From contig NZ_JAHWYN010000006.1 in assembly GCF_019351435.1 (NCBI RefSeq), forward strand, positions 1 to 64,000: a DNA stretch of 64,000 nt, written 5' to 3'. The translations under genes and the position numbers were made by a program. Origin of the DNA: Flavobacterium taihuense. Lineage in GTDB: Bacteria > Bacteroidota > Bacteroidia > Flavobacteriales > Flavobacteriaceae. The notes under the pieces are model-generated. The model saw nothing but the letters and a program-made list of their open reading frames with translations. It ran no database searches and was not told the DNA's origin. This document shows, piece after piece, positions 27,228 to 35,801 of the stretch (its first letter is position 1; every line of letters starts with the position of its first letter).

Positions 27228-28685
27228 TTATTGAAATACAAATTTAAAACCAATAGTACCAATATTTGCTGTCAAACCATCACTTCTGACGTAATGATTA
27301 TACCTAAAATCAATATTTTTCATCCCAAAAGAAAAAATTTGGGCTTTTGTAAAAAGATCGGTATAAGAAACTCCAAAACCATACTGATTGGCAGAAAAAG
27401 TCGATAAATCAAAATCCGAAGTATAGAATTGCTCTGTTGACAAATGCGTTTGATATGGTGCAAAATATTTAGCTTGCGTTTGAGAATAATAGCGATACAT
27501 AGGATAAGCCGTTAATTTGTCCGAAAGTTTTACCGGAACTTCTATGTTGAACGTATGGGCTTTTAAATCCCAATCATCGGTGTAATATCTGTAATAAGTT
27601 CTTACAATAAAATGTTCGTTAATATAATAATTGAAACGAGCTCCAATAGGCAGCTTAAAACGATTGTCGGGAAGTCTTTCAATATCATCAGCGAGTTCGT
27701 AAACCCCAATATTACTTGAGCTTGTATAGTTATCAATATATTGTGGCTGTCCAATGTAATAATGCGGTTTATCCGCAAAATACGTTCGGTGATAAGGTGA
27801 TGATAATAATCCTTGCTGTTGCAAAACATCAAAAAATACAGAAAATTGGAAGTTTTTAGTCAATACTTGAGAAAAAGCAAATGAAGCCGAATACGAATTT
27901 CTATTAACTGAAGTCACAGGTGCAAATTTGGATGGCAAATAATCAGTAGAAGCCACTCCATTTTGATCCAGAATTGTTATCCCACTAAAATATCCTTGGT
28001 TTTGAAAATTAGAACCATAAATGGAATATTCGTGAAGTTCTGTTGGATAAATCGGTCTCCATTGATCGATATAAGCATTGGCTTTTATACTAACCTCTGT
28101 ATTTTTTTCATTAAAAAGCTTGGCAACTCCACCACCAAAACCCACTGATGTATAATCGTATTCATTAGAAAAGGAAACATCTGCATTCCAAATAAAATTT
28201 CTGTCGTCACTACTGTGTGCATAAGTAGCTACTGCCGACAATAATTCATCATTTCCAGAAGCTCCAGATGAAGCTTGCCAAGGCGTAGGCCCAGCATTAT
28301 TTGCGGCAGCGTTTCCATCATCATCATCATCATCATCATCACCGCCTCCGCCTCCCGATGCACCAGATGCAGAATTGAAAGGATTGATATTACTTGATGA
28401 AGCGGATGAATAGGCTGACAAACCTAAATCTACAGTCAATACATCATCATCATTTAATGGCATAGCCACGATGATATTGGTTGCAAAATCATTTAATTTT
28501 TCAGATCCTATTCCTCCCGAAACAGCAGAATGTGTTCCGTCCTGATCATAATAACTGGCCATAAAATCAACTTCTGTACTTTCTAAAACTCTCTTTTTAA
28601 ATACAACGGTTGTGTCCTTCTCTTGACCATACGAAATCATACTTAATAAAAAGAAAAAAAGAAATAATGTTTTTATAATTTTCAT
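27228..28685 (-). CDS. DUF3570 family protein, probable outer-membrane beta-barrel
   Basis: This 485-residue protein has a signal peptide (1-20) and many alternating aromatic/polar strands ending in IGFKFVFQ, like an outer-membrane barrel. Near residues 100-145 lies a low-complexity loop with five glycines followed by eight aspartates, encoded by a trinucleotide repeat (28316-28342). The early YYDQDGTHSAVSGG segment looks conserved in DUF3570. The family occurs beside ApbE, DUF4266 and thioredoxin genes, as here. Its exact role is unknown. Confidence 0.8.
   Translation of the reverse strand: MKIIKTLFLFFFLLSMISYGQEKDTTVVFKKRVLESTEVDFMASYYDQDGTHSAVSGGIGSEKLNDFATNIIVAMPLNDDDVLTVDLGLSAYSSASSSNINPFNSASGASGGGGGDDDDDDDDGNAAANNAGPTPWQASSGASGNDELLSAVATYAHSSDDRNFIWNADVSFSNEYDYTSVGFGGGVAKLFNEKNTEVSIKANAYIDQWRPIYPTELHEYSIYGSNFQNQGYFSGITILDQNGVASTDYLPSKFAPVTSVNRNSYSASFAFSQVLTKNFQFSVFFDVLQQQGLLSSPYHRTYFADKPHYYIGQPQYIDNYTSSSNIGVYELADDIERLPDNRFKLPIGARFNYYINEHFIVRTYYRYYTDDWDLKAHTFNIEVPVKLSDKLTAYPMYRYYSQTQAKYFAPYQTHLSTEQFYTSDFDLSTFSANQYGFGVSYTDLFTKAQIFSFGMKNIDFRYNHYVRSDGLTANIGTIGFKFVFQ
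28316..28342 (-). repeat. Trinucleotide repeat encoding poly-Asp
   Basis: A run of ATC/GAT units codes for eight consecutive aspartates within the DUF3570 gene, next to GGC/GGA-type codons for glycines. Length change by slippage would keep frame and vary an acidic, probably surface-exposed loop. Confidence 0.8.
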
Positions 28686-28833
28686 TTTGGGTCTTTTATT
28701 TGGTAAAAAAGTTACTAAGATTCTGAGTTAATCAGACTCTGAGTTAATAACTATGACTTTTATTTTATTTTATTTTCTCTCTAATTAGATACTCGATTCT
28801 TAGCATGTCAGCCTCTTTCCAGTTGTAACAAAA

Positions 28834-29040
28834 CTAATTACAACCGCAACCTCCACCCGACTTACCTCCATTGGCTCCAGCCGCCGCTTCTCTATATACT
28901 TGAAAAGTAGTTTCATACCGTTCTGTAGTTTTGGCTCCCAATTTCATTTCTGGATCATTGATATTCACTTTTTGATATTCTTTTACCGAATTACAGGACT
29001 GTAAAACAATTACGATTACTACTAATGCAACTTTTTTCAT
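28834..29040 (-). CDS. DUF4266 small lipoprotein
   Basis: This 68-residue protein has a lipoprotein signal with the lipobox Cys16 in LQSCNS. The mature chain is about 50 residues and ends GGKSGGGCGCN, a glycine-rich tail with two cysteines. This matches DUF4266, a family found next to ApbE and DUF3570. Its function is unknown; the cysteines could bind metal or form redox pairs. It is 8 bases from apbE and within the same transcription unit. Confidence 0.85.
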   Translation of the reverse strand: MKKVALVVIVIVLQSCNSVKEYQKVNINDPEMKLGAKTTERYETTFQVYREAAAGANGGKSGGGCGCN

Positions 29041-29047
29041 ACTGTTA

Positions 29048-30034
29048 CTATTTACTGTATTTCTTTATATCTATACCTTTTGACGTGAAGATTTTCCCTT
29101 TATCATCAACAATAATGCACTCAACTCCTTTGAGCTGATTGACTAAATCCAAACCAACTTCTACCCCTAAAACAAAAATTCCGGTTGCCAAAGCGTCTGC
29201 AATTTCCGTTTGTTTCGCAAATACGGAGACACTTACTACGCCCATAGCAGGATACCCCGTTCTTGGATCTATAATATGCGAATACCTTTTTCCATCAAAA
29301 ATAACAAACTTCTCATAGCTTCCAGATGTTTCTACTGCGCTGTTTTCTAAAGGAAAAGTGGCAAAAACTTTATTTTTATTCATCGGATTTACAATTCCCA
29401 CAGTCCAGGGTTTCCCATTAGGCTGATTACCCCATGCAAAAATATCACCCGATACATTTACTAATCCTGAGTTGCATCCTTTAGACAACAACAAAGCGTG
29501 AATTTTATCGGCAATATAACCTTGACCTATTCCTCCAAGCCCCAATTTCATTCCCTCCATTTTAAGAAAAATGGTATGTTCTTTTTTGTCTAAAATAATA
29601 TTCTTGTAGCCAATTTTTTCAACCGATTTTTTTATGGCTTCCGGAGTTGGCATTTCTTTCATAGAGCCATCAAACTTCCAAATTTTATCCATGGACGCAT
29701 ACGATATATCAAATGCTCCAGAAGTAATTTCCGAAACTTTAATCGCTCTTTCAACCAATTCAAACACTTCAACAGGGACTTTTACTGGTTTTATTCCAGC
29801 ATTTCTGCTCACTTCAGAAATAGGTGTAGTCGGAATCCAGTCAGAAATTTCATTTTCGATTCTCTTTACTTCTCCCACTGCCATATCAATGTAAATATCA
29901 GCTTCAGTAGTATCTTTGGCAACAACGGTCATTTCAAAAGGACTACCCAACATGTATAATTTTCGCTTATGCATTATCTGCGCAAAGGATGAGAATGCAA
30001 AGAATAGAACCCCTATGGACACAATTTTTTTCAT
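29048..30034 (-). CDS. apbE: FAD:protein FMN transferase
   Basis: This 328-residue exported enzyme transfers FMN from FAD onto threonine or serine of target proteins. It has a signal peptide (1-18) and ApbE hallmarks: GGIGQGYIADKI, NVSGDIFAWG, the catalytic-region HIIDPRTGYPA and ADALATGIFVLG. The start overlaps the thioredoxin stop by one base. No protein with a classical S/T-G-A-T flavinylation site was recognised in the window, so the target is open. Confidence 0.92.
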   Translation of the reverse strand: MKKIVSIGVLFFAFSSFAQIMHKRKLYMLGSPFEMTVVAKDTTEADIYIDMAVGEVKRIENEISDWIPTTPISEVSRNAGIKPVKVPVEVFELVERAIKVSEITSGAFDISYASMDKIWKFDGSMKEMPTPEAIKKSVEKIGYKNIILDKKEHTIFLKMEGMKLGLGGIGQGYIADKIHALLLSKGCNSGLVNVSGDIFAWGNQPNGKPWTVGIVNPMNKNKVFATFPLENSAVETSGSYEKFVIFDGKRYSHIIDPRTGYPAMGVVSVSVFAKQTEIADALATGIFVLGVEVGLDLVNQLKGVECIIVDDKGKIFTSKGIDIKKYSK

Positions 30035-30468
30035 TATTTTTCGAATGAATGAATAAGTTTAATATAGTCTTGTGCTGACACGTTTTTGAAACCTGTGACT
30101 CCAATTATCTTTCCTTTTTTATCTAAAAGCAGGACTAATGGAAAACTACCATTCTTATTGTATTTTTCAGCTAACTTATTATTGCTTTCTGTCAATTCTG
30201 CTGAAAGCTTATTGGCTTTTTTCTTGGGAAAATCTGCTTTATAAATCACCCAACTTTTATCGGCTTCGGCTTGAAACTCCGGTGATTTCCAAACTACATT
30301 ATCCAATTTGATACAAGGCCCACACCAATCTGAGCCGGAAAAAACCAATAAAATGTTTTTATTTTCTTTTTCGGCTTTTACTTTTACATCTTCAAAGTTG
30401 GTATTCCAGTTTTGAGAATATCCAAAGGTTGCTGTCAGTAAAAACAAGATGGAAATTAAATATTTCAT
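30034..30468 (-). CDS. Periplasmic thioredoxin-like protein
   Basis: This 144-residue protein has a signal peptide (about 1-18) and a thioredoxin fold with the active site WCGPC in FSGSDWCGPCIKLD, followed by a cis-proline region near FPLVLLLDKKG. It probably reduces disulfides or keeps cysteines reduced in the envelope, perhaps those of DUF4266 or a cytochrome maturation partner. It lies between the Rieske and apbE genes and overlaps apbE by one base. Confidence 0.88.
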   Translation of the reverse strand: MKYLISILFLLTATFGYSQNWNTNFEDVKVKAEKENKNILLVFSGSDWCGPCIKLDNVVWKSPEFQAEADKSWVIYKADFPKKKANKLSAELTESNNKLAEKYNKNGSFPLVLLLDKKGKIIGVTGFKNVSAQDYIKLIHSFEK

Positions 30469-30493
30469 ATTTATAGTAATTTATAATTTTTGA

Positions 30494-30937
30494 CTAAGAA
30501 AAAACTCTAAGCGTATTTCCGTTTAATGTAGTATTATATTCTTTTAAATTTGCCGTTGCTGGCCCTTGCGTTACAATTCCTTTATTTGTGAATTGCGAAT
30601 TATGATTAGGGCAAACAAAATTATTTCCAGATGAACTGTATTTCACATTAGTACCTTCGTGTGTGCAAGAAGCCGATACTGCCAGAAAATCTCCTGCAAG
30701 AGTCCTTGCAATTACAATACCTTTGGTAACTAAATAACCGCCATTGGCAGCCAATGCTCCCGTGCTTATATCCATATTAAAATCAACTCCAGTGGGAGGA
30801 GGCACTACCGATGTTGACCCGCCAGAATCAGGAGAACCATCACTGCTACAGCTTGTTGCTACTCCAGCAATACATGCAGGCATAAGTACTGCCGCTGCTC
30901 CAAAGCCTACTCTTGAAAAGAATTCTTTTCTATTCAT
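30494..30937 (-). CDS. Rieske 2Fe-2S lipoprotein
   Basis: This 147-residue protein has an N-terminal export signal with RKEFFSRVG, which has Tat-like features, and a likely lipobox at about Cys30 (VATSCSS). The mature part is a Rieske domain with the cluster ligands in SCTHEG and CPNHNSQF. It should carry electrons at the periplasmic face or outer envelope. As the first gene of the thioredoxin-ApbE-DUF4266-DUF3570 unit, it points to an electron-transfer role for the group. Confidence 0.88.
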   Translation of the reverse strand: MNRKEFFSRVGFGAAAVLMPACIAGVATSCSSDGSPDSGGSTSVVPPPTGVDFNMDISTGALAANGGYLVTKGIVIARTLAGDFLAVSASCTHEGTNVKYSSSGNNFVCPNHNSQFTNKGIVTQGPATANLKEYNTTLNGNTLRVFS

Positions 30938-30979
30938 ATATCAATATTTTATTTTTTTAAAAATACAATTAATATTCCA

Positions 30980-30987
30980 CAAATTTA
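30980..30987 (-). promoter_or_regulatory. -7 promoter element upstream of the Rieske gene
   Basis: TAAATTTG lies 43 bases before the Rieske start codon and fits the flavobacterial -7 pattern. No TTG is found at the preferred distance. It would drive the Rieske-to-DUF3570 unit. Confidence 0.45.
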
Positions 30988-31025
30988 ACTCAAAAAAAAC
31001 TGTTTAATTGTATGAACAAATGGGT

Positions 31026-31045
31026 CTTAAGTCAAATTTAAGAAT
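31026..31045. repeat. 20-bp direct repeat, copy A
   Basis: CTTAAGTCAAATTTAAGAAT recurs with one mismatch at 32424-32443. The two copies flank the GH5 gene and its terminator. Copy A is about 90 bases upstream of the Rieske start. Confidence 0.6.
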
Positions 31046-31073
31046 GTAATCTTAAGGTTGGATGTACTATTTC

Positions 31074-31120
31074 AAAAAAAAAAAAAAAAACAGTCTAAAG
31101 TTTTTAAAAACTTTGGACCG
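31074..31120 (-). terminator. Terminator of the GH5 gene
   Basis: On the minus strand GTCCAAAGTTTTT pairs with AAAAACTTTAGAC and is followed by a 16-base T-run just past the GH5 stop. Confidence 0.85.
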
Positions 31121-31150
31121 TTCTAATTAATAAAAAAAAAGTATTGACTG

Positions 31151-32149
31151 TTACAACTTATTGTAAATCGTATTAAAGTAACTAGTTTTTGTATATGTTT
31201 TAGGACTTCCGCTAACATAGGACTGGAACTGAGGTGTAATCATATTCATGCCAATACCATCTCCTGCCCATGCCCAACCAATAATAGTCCAACCTTTGTT
31301 TTTTGCATAATCAACAATACCAGACCAGTCAGCACCTGAGCCGCCAATACTACCAAACTCACCCAAAATACAAGCTCTTCCCGATGAAGCCAAATCATCT
31401 ATATCAGATGTGTTCATATATCTCCCTTTAGCTTGATTATAAGCGCCAGGGTAAATGTGTGCAGAAAGAATAATTTTCGTATCTGTTATTTTAGTTTGTC
31501 CAGAAGAACATCCTTTTACAGCACAAGCTGCAGTGGCTGTTTCTTGCCCCCAACCTGGAATATCAATTATAATGCTACCACTATATACTGCACGAACTTG
31601 AGCAATTGCAGCATTATAAGCAGACGCATAAGCAGATGGCGTTATGTTATGACTACCCCATTCATTCATCAGATTAACGATAAAACCTCCACCAAGTGAA
31701 CTGTAGTTATTTTTCCACCAAGTTCCTGCTGCTAATAATTCTGAAGCACTGTCTGATCCCAAAACTGATGATTTATGATATGTCACAATAACTTGAAATC
31801 CATTTGATTTTGCTTCGGAAATCCAACGTTTTGCATTTGTTTCTTGTCCTGGCTCTACTTCAATACGCACCGATTTAATCTTTGTATTTTGTTTCATCAA
31901 AGTCCATCCTAAATCACAATTCCCACTATTATAATAGGAAGGTTGCAAGTTTACTCCATTCCCAATATCTCCAGCGGTAGAAGCTGTTTTTGCTGTTAAA
32001 CCTTTAGTAGCCGTTGAAACTTCTGTTGCAGCTACTGCTCCTTCATTTGTGTCCGTTTTTTCACAACCTGTCATAAATAATAATCCAATTAACACTAAAA
32101 ATGCAATGCTTACTTTTGCCTTTTTAAAATTTAAATTCATTTTTTTCAT
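31151..32149 (-). CDS. GH5-type glycoside hydrolase lipoprotein
   Basis: This 332-residue protein has a lipoprotein signal (LLFMTGCEK, lipobox Cys29) and a low-complexity Thr/Ala linker. It continues with a clan A (beta/alpha)8 hydrolase domain. The acid/base Glu163 in NLMNEWGS and the nucleophile Glu264 in CILGEFGS fit GH5 cellulases or mannanases, and GIGMNMI lies near the end. It probably cleaves a beta-linked plant or algal polysaccharide at the cell surface. The exact substrate cannot be stated. It is a single-gene unit. Confidence 0.82.
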   Translation of the reverse strand: MKKMNLNFKKAKVSIAFLVLIGLLFMTGCEKTDTNEGAVAATEVSTATKGLTAKTASTAGDIGNGVNLQPSYYNSGNCDLGWTLMKQNTKIKSVRIEVEPGQETNAKRWISEAKSNGFQVIVTYHKSSVLGSDSASELLAAGTWWKNNYSSLGGGFIVNLMNEWGSHNITPSAYASAYNAAIAQVRAVYSGSIIIDIPGWGQETATAACAVKGCSSGQTKITDTKIILSAHIYPGAYNQAKGRYMNTSDIDDLASSGRACILGEFGSIGGSGADWSGIVDYAKNKGWTIIGWAWAGDGIGMNMITPQFQSYVSGSPKTYTKTSYFNTIYNKL

Positions 32150-32423
32150 AATGCTATAGATTTGTTTTTTTTAATTTCTTGAATATCAAGAGACTTTCAC
32201 TACAAATTTTAATATTTTATAAGAAAATATATAACAATAAATCATCAATATATAATACTATTTTATAATGATATGAATTAAAAAAAATGATTATGTTTTT
32301 TTATGGTTAAAATTTTAAACTTTATGCTTTATTAATACTAATTAATTAAGAATATAACCAAAAAACACTCTGCATAGTTTTTTAATACGCTTAGAAATCC
32401 AAAAAAATAGAATAGACATCGAC

Positions 32424-32443
32424 CTTAAGTCAAATTTGAGAAT
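32424..32443. repeat. 20-bp direct repeat, copy B
   Basis: CTTAAGTCAAATTTGAGAAT matches copy A (31026-31045) with one mismatch. It lies about 70 bases upstream of the LTA-synthase-like gene. Confidence 0.6.
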
Positions 32444-32484
32444 CAAAGAATTGTTAAATAAATATCATTTTAGATTCATTTCTT

Positions 32485-32492
32485 TACTTTTG
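32485..32492 (+). promoter_or_regulatory. -7 promoter element
   Basis: TACTTTTG lies 18 bases before the start codon of the sulfatase/LTA-synthase-like gene. A TTG exists upstream (32451-32453) but 31 bases away, too far for the consensus spacing. Confidence 0.5.
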
Positions 32493-32510
32493 CAAAAAAA
32501 ATAATACTTT

Positions 32511-34610
32511 ATGAATTTTTTAAAAAAGTTTTCTCCTTTTTATAACCTCGCTCTTTTTTATATCCTTGTAAGCTTTGTTTTAAGAATCGTTTTGGTTTTC
32601 CATCCCATTACACAAACCTCTTTTTCTTTTGTCGATAGTTTAAAAATTTTTCTGTTAGGACTGCTTTCGGATGCCTTTGTATTTATAATAGCAACTGGTT
32701 TCTTGTGGTTGTATCTAATTTTTATATCCAATTCCAAATATTACAAACCATATGGCTACATTATTTTTGGATTTTTGGTAGCATTTTTCCTCTATATTGC
32801 CTCTGGGAAAACCGTTCTGAACGAATACGGTGGAGCCTTACCCAAAATCGGAATGATTTTCGTCGGTATTAAAACTTTGCTTTTCGGTCTTTTGCTTTTT
32901 TTACCCAAATATAGAAGCCAAATCAGATTTTGGTTATTCACTTTTGTGATGTTTATATATGTTGTCTTAATATTGCAAAACGGAATTAGCGAATACTTCT
33001 TTTGGAACGAATTTGGTGTTAAATACAATTTTATAGCTGTAAATTATTTGGTTTACACCAATGAGGTAATTGGAAACATTATGGAGTCTTACCCTGTAAT
33101 TCCCTTATTTTCAGGATTGTTTTTAATTGCAGGGACAGTGACTTATTTCATTATTAAAAAAACAAGACACTATATTGATGTAATTCCAACTTTTGGCGAT
33201 AAATTAAAACTGTCCGGAGTATATCTTTCATTATTTGGGCTTTCCTTTTTGGCTATTCCTTCTTTAGCTAAAAAAGAAAACTCTCAAAATGTTTTCACCA
33301 ATGAATTGCAGGCTAACGGAATGTATCGTTTCTATTTGGCTTTTATGAACAGTGAATTGGATTATTTTAAGTTTTATAAAACGCTACCCGAAAAAGAAGC
33401 TTTTGCTTTGTTAGGAAAAGAGATTCCTTCTATTTCTGGGGTATCAAGTTTAAGGTCAATTACAAGTAATACTGCCGAAACTCCAAAAAATGTGGTATTA
33501 ATTACTATAGAAAGTTACAGCGCCGATTTCATGAAAATGTATGGAAATGATCAAAACATCACTCCATTTTTAGACAATCTTGCCCAAAAAAGTTTATTAT
33601 TTACCAATTTGTACGCCGTAGGAAACAGAACTGTTCGCGGTCTTGAAGCGGTAACTTTGTGCTTCCCTCCTACAGCTGGAGAAAGTGTCGTAAAACGAAA
33701 AGACAATAAAAACAAATTTTCTACAGGAGCACTTTTTAAACAAAGGGGATACAATGTTAAATTCCTTTACGGTGGAGATGCTTTTTTTGACAATATGGAA
33801 GACTTTTTTACAGGAAATGGGTATGATATAGTCGATAAAAAATCTTTCACTCCCGAAGAAGTTACATTTGCCAATATTTGGGGTGTTTGCGATGAAGACA
33901 TGGCCAATAAAGCCATAAAAGTGATGAATGATGAAGCAAAATCAGGCAAGCCCTTTTTTAATCATTGGATGACCGTAAGTAATCACAGACCTTTTACTTA
34001 TCCAAACAATAAAATCGATATTCCAGGTGATGTAAAATCTCGTGATGGTGGTGTAAAATATACAGATTATGCTTTGAGAAAATTCTTTGAAATGGCCAGT
34101 AAACAGCCTTGGTACAAAAACACTGTATTTGTTATTCTTGCTGACCATTGTGCTTCGAGCGCTGGTAAAACTGAACTTCCTGTAGACAAATACAGAATTC
34201 CTGCTATGATTTATAGCCCCGGGTTTATTCAGCCTCAAAAGTATACGAATGTAATGTCTCAAATAGATGTTATGCCAACGCTTTTTGGATTGTTGCATTT
34301 TGATTATAAAAGTAAATTTTACGGGCAGGATGTTTTGAAACCGGATTACAAACCAAGAGCATTAATTGCAACTTATCAGGATTTGGGATTAATAAAAGAC
34401 AATGTCTTGACTATCCTTTCGCCAAAACAAACTGTAAAACAGTTTCAATTGTCTTTAAAACCGGATCAAAAACCGATGTCGGATTTTCAAATCTATTATG
34501 ATCAAGTTCCTTTAATCAAAGAAAGAACTGATCTTGTTAATGAAACCATTGCGTTTTATCAAACAGCCTCCGATATATTGAAGAAGAAAAACTACCAGCT
34601 ACTGAAATAA
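32511..34610 (+). CDS. LTA-synthase-family membrane sulfatase-like protein
   Basis: This 699-residue protein has about five N-terminal membrane helices (1-240) and a periplasmic alkaline-phosphatase/sulfatase-fold domain (about 325-620). Metal and catalytic features are seen in ITIESYSADFMKMYG, the likely nucleophile Thr in NRTVRGLEA, and LADHCASSAGK. Homologues transfer phosphoglycerol or similar groups to envelope polymers. Gram-negative members probably modify lipids or glycans; the acceptor here is unknown. A terminator at 34645-34678 ends the gene. Confidence 0.85.
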   Translation: MNFLKKFSPFYNLALFYILVSFVLRIVLVFHPITQTSFSFVDSLKIFLLGLLSDAFVFIIATGFLWLYLIFISNSKYYKPYGYIIFGFLVAFFLYIASGKTVLNEYGGALPKIGMIFVGIKTLLFGLLLFLPKYRSQIRFWLFTFVMFIYVVLILQNGISEYFFWNEFGVKYNFIAVNYLVYTNEVIGNIMESYPVIPLFSGLFLIAGTVTYFIIKKTRHYIDVIPTFGDKLKLSGVYLSLFGLSFLAIPSLAKKENSQNVFTNELQANGMYRFYLAFMNSELDYFKFYKTLPEKEAFALLGKEIPSISGVSSLRSITSNTAETPKNVVLITIESYSADFMKMYGNDQNITPFLDNLAQKSLLFTNLYAVGNRTVRGLEAVTLCFPPTAGESVVKRKDNKNKFSTGALFKQRGYNVKFLYGGDAFFDNMEDFFTGNGYDIVDKKSFTPEEVTFANIWGVCDEDMANKAIKVMNDEAKSGKPFFNHWMTVSNHRPFTYPNNKIDIPGDVKSRDGGVKYTDYALRKFFEMASKQPWYKNTVFVILADHCASSAGKTELPVDKYRIPAMIYSPGFIQPQKYTNVMSQIDVMPTLFGLLHFDYKSKFYGQDVLKPDYKPRALIATYQDLGLIKDNVLTILSPKQTVKQFQLSLKPDQKPMSDFQIYYDQVPLIKERTDLVNETIAFYQTASDILKKKNYQLLK

Positions 34611-34644
34611 ATTTCATAGTTCAATTTTCAATTCTTAGAAACAC

Positions 34645-34678
34645 AAAAAAAGCCTGTAAAACTTAATTTACAGGCTTT
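34645..34678. terminator. Bidirectional terminator
   Basis: AAAGCCTGTAAA pairs with TTTACAGGCTTT around an ACTTAA loop, between two converging genes, with an A-run on the left that gives a T-run on the minus strand. Confidence 0.9.
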
Positions 34679-34700
34679 ACTATTTATTCTAAATTGCAGA

Positions 34701-35705
34701 CTAATTAAAATCATTTTCACTTTCCAAACCAAAAAGCTTTCCCGTTTTCCAAAGTTTCAAATCGTTTTTTAAATTCTTCTTATTGCGATTGGTCAACTCT
34801 TTGGAATCCATATTATCCAAATTTGGTTTTCCTGCATTTACCCAAGCAGTATACCAAAAATTAGTGGTCGCAACAATTGCTTTTCGCATTTGGCTTTCCA
34901 CCATTCCGTTCAAGGCAGCGTGAAGTTGGGTTGCATATTCTTTGGAATAAATCAAATCACCGAACTTGTTTTTGGCAATATTTCCTTTCTCATCCTTTTC
35001 ATACATAGTCTCTGCAGTAAAAGTTTCACGCAATTTTCTATCAATTAATAAAAGTGGCTCAACTTGACTATGTGTGTCTTTGATCATAGCCCAAGTCGCT
35101 TTTTCAACATTGTCAACATATTTAGCTTCTCCGGTATAAAAACTATAGGTTTTACCAAACATTTCAGGAAGACGAGATTCCCACAAAGAATGAATCCCTT
35201 TTTGATTGGTAAGCTGTCCGTCATGATTGACAGCGGTATGCAAAGGCATGTTTGCATCACCTATATAATGTGCCAAATCGGCCGCTAGAAACAAAATTTC
35301 GGTTTTTCTTTTATCTTTGAAAGCTTTTGTCAATTTAGCCATTACTTCCTGAATATACCAAGGCAAAATTCCATTATCAGATAAAAATTTCTCATCGTAC
35401 TTTTTCTTTACCTCATCAAAAGGCAAAGGAATAGATTCTACCTCCCCAAAATTCTCCATATCCATAAAATGACGAGGATTTTCTGCTTTATCACGTAAAG
35501 TATATTTCCGTAAATCAGGAACCGTTGATTCTTGGGTTATAAAATCAACATGATTGTAAAAGAAAGTTTGCAAAGGCTTTGGCAATGCCATCACAGCAGC
35601 ATTATTAATGTGCTCGTGACCAAAAATCCCCCAAGACAAAGTAACGAAAGCAATACTAATTACCGAAAAAGTAATGAATGTAGGTTTAAATTTAAAATTT
35701 TTCAT
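34701..35705 (-). CDS. Zinc-dependent phospholipase C / S1-P1 nuclease-like exported protein
   Basis: This 334-residue protein has a signal peptide (about 1-24). The mature start WGIFGHEHIN and the later ADLAHYIGDANMPLHTA segment supply the N-terminal Trp, His and Asp ligands of a trinuclear zinc site, as in phospholipase C and S1/P1 nucleases. The substrate, phospholipid or nucleic acid, cannot be chosen from sequence alone. It is a single-gene unit in the periplasm or outside the cell. Confidence 0.78.
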   Translation of the reverse strand: MKNFKFKPTFITFSVISIAFVTLSWGIFGHEHINNAAVMALPKPLQTFFYNHVDFITQESTVPDLRKYTLRDKAENPRHFMDMENFGEVESIPLPFDEVKKKYDEKFLSDNGILPWYIQEVMAKLTKAFKDKRKTEILFLAADLAHYIGDANMPLHTAVNHDGQLTNQKGIHSLWESRLPEMFGKTYSFYTGEAKYVDNVEKATWAMIKDTHSQVEPLLLIDRKLRETFTAETMYEKDEKGNIAKNKFGDLIYSKEYATQLHAALNGMVESQMRKAIVATTNFWYTAWVNAGKPNLDNMDSKELTNRNKKNLKNDLKLWKTGKLFGLESENDFN

Positions 35706-35801
35706 TATATTTATTTAATTGAAGTACAAAAGTATTTTTTTTAAAGATAATTTACCAGATTTGAGTTTAAATTTATGTTAATCCAAAGAAAATAAATTAA
35801 A

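Larger units (their letters stand above)
32150..32510. other. Gene-free region between GH5 and the LTA-synthase-like gene
   Basis: This is a very AT-rich divergent promoter region. It holds copy B of a 20-bp repeat (32424-32443) and a TACTTTTG promoter element (32485-32492) for the rightward gene. No small ORF or RNA gene was recognised. Confidence 0.6.
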
